Assembly: GCA_934655835.1 (NCBI GenBank)
Contig: CAKUHM010000031.1
Location: 1-11,142, forward strand
Source of the DNA: an uncultured Collinsella sp.
GTDB taxonomy: Bacteria > Actinomycetota > Coriobacteriia > Coriobacteriales > Coriobacteriaceae
Direction of reading: 5' to 3'
DNA length: 11,142 nt
The notes beneath the pieces are model-generated. The model was not told the DNA's origin, did not search any database, and saw nothing but the letters and a program-made list of their open reading frames with translations. The position numbers were made by a program, and so were the translations under genes. Below are positions 6,747 to 11,142 of the stretch, piece by piece (positions within the stretch are counted from its first letter, which is position 1; each line of letters starts with the position of its first letter).

Positions 6747-7454
6747 TTACTCAGCCAGGAAGTCGCGCTGGACAGCGGGATCGACCTTGACGCCAGGGCC
6801 CATGGTGGAAGACACGGAGATGGACTTGACGTACTTGCCCTTAGCAGAAGAGGGCTTGACGCGCAGGATCTCGGTGTACAGGGCAGCGTAGTTCTCGACG
6901 AGCTGCTGCTCAGAGAAGGACTTCTTGCCCAGGGGCACGTGGCAGATGCCGTAACGGTCGGCGCGATACTCAACGCGGCCGGCCTTGAGCTCGGAGACCA
7001 TCTTGGCGACGTCCATGGTCACGGTGCCGAGCTTGGGGTTCGGCATGAGGCCACGGGGACCAAGGATCTTACCGATGCGGCCAACCTTGGCCATCATGTT
7101 CGGCGTAGCGATAGCGGCGTCGAAGTTGATCTCGCCCTTCTGGATCTGGGCGACGAGCTCGTCGGAACCGATGATGTCGGCGCCGGCAGCCTCGGCCTCG
7201 CGGGCCTTCTCGCCCTCGGCGAAGACGGCAACACGAACGGTCTTGCCGGTGCCGTGGGGCAGGGAGATGGAACCACGGATGTTCTGGTCAGCCTTACGAG
7301 TATCGATGCCCAGACGGAAGTGGGCCTCGACGGTCTCGTCGAACTTGGCGGTGTCGAGCTCCTTGATGAGCTTGGCAGCCTGAAGGGGGGTGTAGAGCGT
7401 GGCGCGGTCGATCTTCTCGGCAGCGGCGTTATAGCTCTTACCATGCTTAGCCAT
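6747..7454 (-). CDS. rplA: 50S ribosomal protein L1
   Basis: This is a 235-residue protein of the large-subunit L1 stalk, which guides deacylated tRNA out of the E site; in many bacteria it also represses its own mRNA. The family signature is clear: [16 protein letters not shown] (125-140) followed by KLGT, and STMGPG (216-221) near the C-terminus. The length is normal. Two starts are possible. ATG 7460 lies only 2 bases from AGGAGG (7463-7468 on this strand's complement), while ATG 7454 lies 8 bases from it and gives MAKHGKSY, so 7454 is preferred. It follows rplK after a 117-base gap holding two hairpins. It is the last gene of the minus-strand block in this window: a bidirectional terminator and plus-strand genes follow instead of rplJ-rplL. 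Confidence 0.97.
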   Translation of the reverse strand: MAKHGKSYNAAAEKIDRATLYTPLQAAKLIKELDTAKFDETVEAHFRLGIDTRKADQNIRGSISLPHGTGKTVRVAVFAEGEKAREAEAAGADIIGSDELVAQIQKGEINFDAAIATPNMMAKVGRIGKILGPRGLMPNPKLGTVTMDVAKMVSELKAGRVEYRADRYGICHVPLGKKSFSEQQLVENYAALYTEILRVKPSSAKGKYVKSISVSSTMGPGVKVDPAVQRDFLAE

Positions 7455-7504
7455 GTGCATTACCTCCTGTGGTTAAACGGGCGTGAGCCCTCCCACATCG
7501 TATC

Positions 7505-7553
7505 GTGTGCCCTATTGCACACATATAACGGGCGCCCCGGTCGGAGCACCCGT
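7505..7553 (-). promoter_or_regulatory. Tandem hairpins in the rplK-rplA spacer
   Basis: In transcription order, an 11-bp stem (7543-7553 with 7528-7538, two G-U pairs, loop GACC) is followed by a 6-bp stem GTGTGC/GCACAC (7517-7522 with 7505-7510). The first is followed by TTATATG, which makes it terminator-like. Such a pair between two normally co-translated ribosomal protein genes suggests attenuation, RNA processing or a protein-binding site. The role is inferred. Confidence 0.55.
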
Positions 7554-7571
7554 CATTACCTAAAGAAATCG

Positions 7572-8000
7572 CTACTCAGCGATGGTGACGCCCATGGAGC
7601 GGGCGGTACCGGCGATGATCTTCTTGGCGGCGTCAATGTCGTTGGCATTGAGGTCCGGCATCTTGATCTCGGCGATCTTGGTGAGCTGCTCCTGAGAGAG
7701 CTGACCGACCTTGTCGGCCTGGGGCTTAGCGGAACCAGACTTGAGGTTCAGCTCCTTCTTGATGAGGTGAGCCGCCGGCGGGGTCTTGGTGATGAAGGAG
7801 AAGGACTTATCCTCGTAGACAGAGATCTCAACGGGGATGATGTCGCCCTTCTTGTCCTGCGTCTCGGCGTTAAAGGCCTGGCAGAACTGCATGATGTTCA
7901 CGCCAGCAGCGCCCAGGGCGGGGCCGACGGGAGGAGCGGGGTTAGCGGCACCAGCAGGAATCTGGAGCTTAATGACGTTGGCAACCTTCTTCTCAGCCAT
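7572..8000 (-). CDS. rplK: 50S ribosomal protein L11
   Basis: This is a 142-residue ribosomal protein of the GTPase-associated centre at the base of the L7/L12 stalk, where it contacts EF-Tu, EF-G and stringent factor. The N-terminal domain has the proline-rich hinge [10 protein letters not shown] (21-30), the family hallmark. The rRNA-binding C-terminal domain ends with AGTARSMGV (130-138). Length is normal. ATG 8000 is preferred over ATG 8006 because AAAGGA (complement of 8007-8012) abuts the latter but is 6 bases from the former, giving the usual MAEKKV start. It lies 120 bases after nusG, in a spacer that can fold and that may act as an autoregulatory leader. It is normally co-expressed with rplA, which follows. 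Confidence 0.97.
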   Translation of the reverse strand: MAEKKVANVIKLQIPAGAANPAPPVGPALGAAGVNIMQFCQAFNAETQDKKGDIIPVEISVYEDKSFSFITKTPPAAHLIKKELNLKSGSAKPQADKVGQLSQEQLTKIAEIKMPDLNANDIDAAKKIIAGTARSMGVTIAE

Positions 8001-8020
8001 GGTCATTCCTTTCGAATCAC

Positions 8021-8070
8021 GAGTGTGAAGTACTTGCTATATCGTAAGCACGCACGTGTTAGAAGCACTC
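8021..8070 (-). promoter_or_regulatory. Candidate structured leader upstream of rplK
   Basis: On the minus strand GAGTG (8066-8070) can pair with CACTC (8021-8025). Inside it GTGCGTGCT (8047-8055) pairs with AGCAAGTAC (8030-8038) around an 8-base loop, with one G-A mismatch and one G-U pair. This gives two helices separated by an asymmetric internal loop. In other bacteria ribosomal protein L1 binds a leader of broadly similar shape before rplK. I matched only the general shape, not a consensus. Confidence 0.3.
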
Positions 8071-8120
8071 CTGAGATGAGCAGTCACAGAAGAAGCACGC
8101 TCGCGCGAACGGACGAAAAC

Positions 8121-8657
8121 TTAAGCGATGACAGCGACCTGGTTAAAGTCGAGCTCGACCGGCGTCTCGCGGCCAAAGATCATCAGCGTGACCTTGAGCT
8201 TGCCAGCCTCGGTGTTAACCTCGGAGACCTTGCCATCAAAGTCGGTAAGCGGGCCATCGGTGACGCGGACGGACGTGCCGACCTGAATATCAACCGAGGT
8301 GCGCTTGGGCGAATCGCCCTTACCGGGACGACGAGTCATCTTGTTGTACTCGTCGCGGGAAAGCGGAGCGGGCTTGCCGTTGCCGCCCAGGAAACCGGTG
8401 ACGCCAGGCGTGTTACGAACGCACGTCCAAGCATCGTCATCCATCTCCATGCGGACCAGGACATAACCCGGAAAAATCTTAGAATCCTTGGTCTCGCGCT
8501 TGCCACCCTCTTTAATCTCGGTGACGCGCTCCATAGGAATCTCGATATCAAAGATACGGTCCTGCATGCCCATGGTCTCGATGCGATGCTCGAGATCGGA
8601 CTTAACGCGGTTCTCGTATCCAGAGTAAGTGTGAACGACGTACCAACGCTTAGACAT
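8121..8657 (-). CDS. nusG: Transcription termination/antitermination factor NusG
   Basis: This 178-residue protein binds the clamp of RNA polymerase to modulate pausing, Rho-dependent termination and transcription-translation coupling. The NGN domain occupies about 3-90, from RWYVVHTYSGYENRV (4-18) to IFPGYVLVRM (61-70) and NTPGVTGFLG (82-91). The KOW domain follows at about 124-175, with GTSVRVTDGPLTDFDG (127-142). Length is normal and no insertion is present, unlike NusG of some other actinobacteria, which have long N-terminal extensions. Only three bases separate its ATG from the secE stop. Its Shine-Dalgarno GAGGGG lies within the end of secE, which indicates one transcript and probable translational coupling. 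Confidence 0.97.
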   Translation of the reverse strand: MSKRWYVVHTYSGYENRVKSDLEHRIETMGMQDRIFDIEIPMERVTEIKEGGKRETKDSKIFPGYVLVRMEMDDDAWTCVRNTPGVTGFLGGNGKPAPLSRDEYNKMTRRPGKGDSPKRTSVDIQVGTSVRVTDGPLTDFDGKVSEVNTEAGKLKVTLMIFGRETPVELDFNQVAVIA

Positions 8658-8660
8658 GGT

Positions 8661-8999
8661 TTAGCCCCTCAATCCAGAGAACAGAGCAAGAGCCTCGCCA
8701 AAGCCAGCATCGAGCAGAGCGATGACGACGCCGACGACGATCAGAGAAGCGCAAACGACGACCGAGTAGTTCACGAGCTCCTTCTTATCGGGCCACGTGA
8801 CACGCTTCATCTCGGACTTGACCGAAGCGAAATACTTCTTGGTGCGGGCGAAGAAACCAGGCTTCTCGTTCTTCTTGGACTTCGCAGCCTTCTCGTTCTT
8901 CTTGGCAACGGCCTTCTTGGCCTCAACCTTGGAGTTGGCGGCAGCGTTGTTGGCAGGTGCCGGCTGCTGAGCCTTCTTCTTGTTCTTCTTGTTGGCCAT
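8661..8999 (-). CDS. secE: Protein translocase subunit SecE
   Basis: This is a 112-residue single-span membrane protein that clamps SecY in the SecYEG channel. Residues 1-46 form a Lys/Ala/Asn-rich, low-complexity cytoplasmic extension with no similarity that I recognise. The conserved amphipathic helix VKSEMKRVTWPDKKEL (60-75) and one transmembrane helix (about 77-97) follow, then a short outer tail. The core is complete, and the extension explains the length above the roughly 60-residue minimal forms. The Shine-Dalgarno GGAGGT lies 7 bases before the ATG. It lies between tRNA-Trp and nusG, as in many bacteria. Confidence 0.96.
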   Translation of the reverse strand: MANKKNKKKAQQPAPANNAAANSKVEAKKAVAKKNEKAAKSKKNEKPGFFARTKKYFASVKSEMKRVTWPDKKELVNYSVVVCASLIVVGVVIALLDAGFGEALALFSGLRG

Positions 9000-9038
9000 T
9001 TGGGTTACCTCCGCGCAATGCGCTTATACATGAGTAAA

Positions 9039-9066
9039 CCGTAAGCCCCCAATTGGGAGCTTACGG
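9039..9066 (-). terminator. Hairpin between tRNA-Trp and secE
   Basis: CCGTAAGC (9059-9066 on the minus strand) pairs with GCTTACGG (9039-9046). The helix extends through one U-G pair and CCC/GGG to an AATT loop, 12 pairs in all, and is followed by TTTAC. It can act as a partial terminator, or as a processing site separating the tRNA from the secE-nusG mRNA. Confidence 0.6.
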
Positions 9067-9075
9067 AATAATGAC

Positions 9076-9151
9076 TGGCACGCCAGGAAGGACTCGAACC
9101 CTCAACACTCGGTTTTGGAGACCGATGCTCTACCAATTGAACTACTGGCGT
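9076..9151 (-). tRNA. trnW: tRNA-Trp (anticodon CCA)
   Basis: This is a 76-base cloverleaf with an encoded 3' CCA (9076-9078) and discriminator G. The acceptor stem ACGCCAG/CTGGCGT is perfect. The anticodon loop CTCCAAA gives CCA at 9116-9118, and the T arm carries GGTTCGAGTCC. It is embedded between rpmG and secE, so it must be cut from a message that also carries protein genes. Confidence 0.97.
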
Positions 9152-9164
9152 ATATGACTAGAGA

Positions 9165-9314
9165 CTAGCGAGTCTCTTTGTGCAGCGTGTGGTGACGGCA
9201 CCAGGGGCAATACTTCTTGATCTCCATACGATCAGGCATGGTCGACTTGTTCTTGGTGGTCGTATAGTTGCGGCGCTTGCACTCAGTGCACGCAAGAGTA
9301 ACTAGAGTACGCAT
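9165..9314 (-). CDS. rpmG: 50S ribosomal protein L33
   Basis: This is a 49-residue ribosomal protein read from ATG at 9314 to TAG at 9165. The sequence runs [20 protein letters not shown], then [19 protein letters not shown], and ends [10 protein letters not shown]. It has both zinc-ribbon pairs, Cys9/Cys12 and Cys36/Cys39, so it is the zinc-binding (C+) type; zinc-free paralogues, where present, lack these cysteines. The gene lies 13 bases before tRNA-Trp in the transcript and is the first gene after the promoter at 9360-9389. Its ribosome site is modest: AAAGG 10 bases, or AGGA 3 bases, before the ATG. The place between tuf and secE is standard for this protein in many bacteria. Confidence 0.95.
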   Translation of the reverse strand: MRTLVTLACTECKRRNYTTTKNKSTMPDRMEIKKYCPWCRHHTLHKETR

Positions 9315-9359
9315 GTATCCTGAACCTTTCATTTCCGCCCCGTACGGGCACGAGTTGTT

Positions 9360-9389
9360 ACTTTATCAGCTCCACGTAAGTGCTGTCAA
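9360..9389 (-). promoter_or_regulatory. Promoter for rpmG-trnW-secE-nusG
   Basis: On the minus strand a perfect TTGACA (9384-9389) is followed after 16 bases by GATAAA (9362-9367), or after 18 by TAAAGT (9360-9365). A start near 9353 would give a leader of about 40 bases to the rpmG ATG. It lies in a less GC-rich spacer downstream of the tuf terminator. It is the best sigma-70-type promoter in the window. Confidence 0.75.
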
Positions 9390-9530
9390 TGAAAACCTCG
9401 AGTCAATTGGTTCTCGGTGGATCCATTCATATTTGTAACACATCAATGAAGCCATCGAGAGCTAATCGACGGTGCATCCAGGACCATTATCGATCCTCTC
9501 GACACCAGCAACGGCTCAATATCCATTGCA

Positions 9531-9566
9531 GAAAAGAACCCGGCACCCATATAAGTGCCGGGTTCT
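9531..9566 (-). terminator. Intrinsic terminator of tuf
   Basis: AGAACCCGGCAC (9555-9566 on the minus strand) pairs perfectly with GTGCCGGGTTCT (9535-9546) around an 8-base loop, and is followed by TTTTC. It begins about 28 bases after the tuf stop codon. With the promoter at 9360-9389 it makes tuf and rpmG-secE-nusG separate transcription units. Confidence 0.9.
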
Positions 9567-9593
9567 CTAAGTCAGCTATATCAAAGAGCTAAT

Positions 9594-10784
9594 TTACTCA
9601 ATGATCGTGGAGACGATGCCCGAACCGACGGTGTGGCCACCCTCGCGGATAGCGAAGCGCAGGCCCTCCTCCATGGCGATCGGGTGGATGAGGTCGCCCT
9701 CGATGGTGATGTGGTCACCAGGCATAGCCATCTCGGTGCCCTCGGGGAGCTTGACCGTACCGGTAACGTCGGTGGTACGGAAGTAGAACTGAGGACGATA
9801 ACCATCGAAGAACGGGGTGTGACGGCCGCCCTCCTCCTTGGTCAGAACGTAGATCTCACCGGTGAACTTGGTGTGCGGGGTAACCGAACCGGGCTTGCAG
9901 AGAACCTGGCCGCGCTCGATGTCCTCGCGCTTGATGCCGCGGAGCAGCAGACCGACGTTGTCGCCAGCCTCGCAGAAGTCCATGGACTTACGGAACATCT
10001 CGATACCGGTAACGACGGTGTTCTGGGTATCCTTGATGCCGACGATCTCGACGGGCTCGTTGAGCTTGAGCTCACCGCGCTCGACACGGCCGGTAGCAAC
10101 GGTACCACGGCCGGAGATGGTCATAACGTCCTCAACGGCCATCAGGAAGGGGAGGTCGTTGTTACGAGCAGGCGTCGGGATGTACTCGTCGACAGCGTTC
10201 ATGAGCTCACGAATGGCGTCCATCCACTTGGCGTCGCCCTCGAGAGCGCCCAGAGCGGAACCACGGATGACGGGGATGTCGTCGCCGGGGAAATCGTACT
10301 CGGAGAGGAGCTCACGGGTCTCCATCTCGACGAGGTCGATGAGCTCGTCATCGTCGACCATGTCGCACTTGTTCAGGAAGACGACGATGTAGGGAACGCC
10401 GACCTGACGGGCGAGCAGGATGTGCTCGCGGGTCTGAGCCATGGGGCCGTCGGTAGCGGCGATGACCAGGATAGCGCCGTCCATCTGAGCAGCACCGGAG
10501 ATCATGTTCTTGACGTAGTCAGCGTGGCCCGGGCAGTCAACGTGAGCGTAGTGACGGGCAGCAGTCTCGTACTCGACGTGGGAGACGGAGATCGTAATGC
10601 CGCGCTCGCGCTCCTCGGGAGCCTTGTCGATGTTCTCGAACGCAGTGAAGTCAGCCTTGCAGCCCTCGGTCTCGGAGAGAACCTTGGTGATGGCAGCGGT
10701 CAGCGTGGTCTTGCCGTGGTCGACGTGACCAATGGTGCCGATGTTAACATGCGGCTTAGTGCGCTCAAACTTCTCTTTGGCCAT
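9594..10784 (-). CDS. tuf: Translation elongation factor Tu
   Basis: This 396-residue GTPase delivers aminoacyl-tRNA to the ribosome. The G domain carries GHVDHGKT (19-26), the switch-I stretch RGIT (61-64), DCPGH (83-87) and NKCD (138-141). Domains 2 and 3 follow at about 205-300 and 300-396, with the expected family stretches [13 protein letters not shown] and MAMPGDHI. Length is typical, with no gaps or frameshifts. The Shine-Dalgarno (GAGGAGGG; GGAGG 5 bases before the ATG) is strong, as expected for a very abundant protein. A long overlapping open frame on the opposite strand is a composition effect of its strongly biased codons. The gene follows three tRNA genes, as tufB does in Escherichia coli, and ends at a strong terminator. 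A second tuf copy elsewhere cannot be ruled out. Confidence 0.99.
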   Translation of the reverse strand: MAKEKFERTKPHVNIGTIGHVDHGKTTLTAAITKVLSETEGCKADFTAFENIDKAPEERERGITISVSHVEYETAARHYAHVDCPGHADYVKNMISGAAQMDGAILVIAATDGPMAQTREHILLARQVGVPYIVVFLNKCDMVDDDELIDLVEMETRELLSEYDFPGDDIPVIRGSALGALEGDAKWMDAIRELMNAVDEYIPTPARNNDLPFLMAVEDVMTISGRGTVATGRVERGELKLNEPVEIVGIKDTQNTVVTGIEMFRKSMDFCEAGDNVGLLLRGIKREDIERGQVLCKPGSVTPHTKFTGEIYVLTKEEGGRHTPFFDGYRPQFYFRTTDVTGTVKLPEGTEMAMPGDHITIEGDLIHPIAMEEGLRFAIREGGHTVGSGIVSTIIE

Positions 10785-10827
10785 AAAGCCCTCCTCTTAA
10801 CAGGTCGTCCCCGGACGGGACTTTGCC

Positions 10828-10836
10828 TTTATACCA
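10828..10836 (-). promoter_or_regulatory. Extended -10 promoter element upstream of tuf
   Basis: The minus strand reads TGGTATAAA, that is TG-N-TATAAA, 5 of 6 to consensus with the extended TG. No convincing -35 lies 16-18 bases upstream. A start near 10821 would leave a leader of about 37 bases. It lies directly after the hairpin that ends the tRNA cluster, so tuf may have its own start. Confidence 0.45.
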
Positions 10837-10838
10837 TA

Positions 10839-10869
10839 GTGGCCTCTCAACATACTATTGAGAAGCCAC
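10839..10869 (-). terminator. Hairpin between tRNA-Met and tuf
   Basis: GTGGCTTCTCAA (10858-10869 on the minus strand) pairs with TTGAGAGGCCAC (10839-10850) over 12 positions, including one U-G pair, with a 7-base loop. There is no T run after it; TATGGTATAAA follows instead. It may be a weak terminator or a processing signal separating tRNAs from tuf mRNA. Confidence 0.55.
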
Positions 10870-10880
10870 CGTGTTACCTA

Positions 10881-10957
10881 TGGTAGCGGTGACTGGATTC
10901 GAACCAGTGACGCCACGGGTATGAACCGTGTGCTCTAACCAACTGAGCTACACCGCC
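10881..10957 (-). tRNA. trnM: tRNA-Met (anticodon CAT)
   Basis: This is a 77-base tRNA with encoded CCA and discriminator A. The acceptor GGCGGTG/CACCGCT has a G-U first pair, and the anticodon loop TTCATAC lies within CACGG/CCGTG. The 5' end GGCGGTGTAGCTCAG fits the elongator form. The initiator has an unpaired C-A first pair, which is absent here. A lysidine-modified tRNA-Ile with the same anticodon cannot be fully excluded. Confidence 0.9.
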
Positions 10958-10960
10958 GGA

Positions 10961-11036
10961 TGGAGCCTGCAACCAGACTTGAACTGGTGACCTCTTCGTT
11001 ACCAACGAAGTGCTCTACCGACTGAGCTATACAGGC
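10961..11036 (-). tRNA. trnT: tRNA-Thr (anticodon GGT)
   Basis: This is a 76-base tRNA with encoded CCA. The acceptor GCCTGTA/TGCAGGC has one G-U pair, the anticodon stem is CTTCG/CGAAG and its loop TTGGTAA gives GGT. The discriminator is U. Three bases separate its 3' end from tRNA-Met. Confidence 0.96.
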
Positions 11037-11046
11037 ACTTGACGGG

Positions 11047-11128
11047 TGGGAGCTATAGGATTCGAACCTATGTAGGCAGAGCCAACGGGTTTACAGCCCG
11101 TCCCCATTAACCACTCGGGCAAACTCCC
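11047..11128 (-). tRNA. trnY: tRNA-Tyr (anticodon GTA)
   Basis: This is an 82-base class II tRNA with a long variable arm. The acceptor GGGAGTT/AGCTCCC has one U-G pair. The anticodon loop CTGTAAA lies within ACGGG/CCCGT, giving GTA at 11092-11094. The discriminator A is followed by CCC rather than CCA, so CCA must be added after transcription, unlike its neighbours. Confidence 0.94.
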
Positions 11129-11142
11129 AATCGTTCAAGTAT

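Noticed and set aside
6939..9044. A 701-codon open frame on the plus strand across rplA, rplK, nusG and secE
   Set aside because: It is antisense to four certain genes. It arises because their codon bias leaves few stops in the complementary frame, and its Leu/Asp/Gly-rich protein resembles no family.
9380..9592. A 70-codon open frame on the plus strand in the tuf-rpmG spacer
   Set aside because: It runs across the rpmG promoter -35 region and the tuf terminator on the opposite strand, has no Shine-Dalgarno and has no similarity I recognise.
9555..10886. A 443-codon open frame antisense to tuf
   Set aside because: It is a shadow of the strongly biased tuf codons, with repetitive Val/Asp/Leu composition and no ribosome site supporting it.
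10883..11128. The tRNA cluster as a phage or island attachment site
   Set aside because: No integrase, no direct repeat of a tRNA 3' end in the window, and the neighbouring genes are conserved housekeeping genes.

Overview
The window looks like chromosomal DNA of a high-GC, Gram-positive gut actinobacterium of the class Coriobacteriia. Collinsella is the best guess, from protein similarity by eye, a possible sortase signal of the LAxTG type, strong Shine-Dalgarno sites and high GC. The genus assignment is inference; no search was run.

Left part, plus strand (1-6619). The tail of an ABC permease gene overlaps an ABC ATPase gene (113-907). Next is a secreted, apparently cell-wall-anchored 5'-nucleotidase (980-3010), then an MscS-type mechanosensitive channel (3139-3906). 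Last comes a translationally coupled pair: a 638-residue protein joining a ParB/sulfiredoxin-like segment to a BMP-type ligand-binding domain without a signal peptide (3996-5912), and a calcineurin-like phosphoesterase with a variant first motif (5909-6619). The ABC, mscS and phosphoesterase genes each end at a related palindrome built on AACCACCACAAAGGGGA. The nucleotidase gene ends at an unrelated GC-rich terminator hairpin.

Right part, minus strand (6747-11128). In transcription order this is tRNA-Tyr, tRNA-Thr, tRNA-Met, tuf, rpmG, tRNA-Trp, secE, nusG, rplK and rplA. It is the widely conserved tufB-secE-nusG-rplKA translation/transcription cluster. Hairpins punctuate it between tRNA-Met and tuf, after tuf, between tRNA-Trp and secE, and between rplK and rplA. 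A good consensus promoter (TTGACA with GATAAA/TAAAGT) lies in front of rpmG, and an extended -10 box lies in front of tuf. The two halves converge on a bidirectional terminator at 6673-6709, so rplJ and rplL do not follow rplA directly as they do in many bacteria.

How the genes fit together. The minus-strand block is housekeeping: elongation factor, ribosomal proteins, Sec translocon subunit, antiterminator and tRNAs. The plus-strand block is envelope and uptake related: transporter, extracellular nucleotide hydrolysis and osmotic safety valve. The BMP fusion/phosphoesterase pair is the least explained part and the best candidate for an uncharacterised system. No gene-free stretch exceeds 300 bases. 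The longest (9315-9593, 279 bases) holds the tuf terminator and the rpmG promoter, and I recognise nothing in its middle (about 9390-9530).
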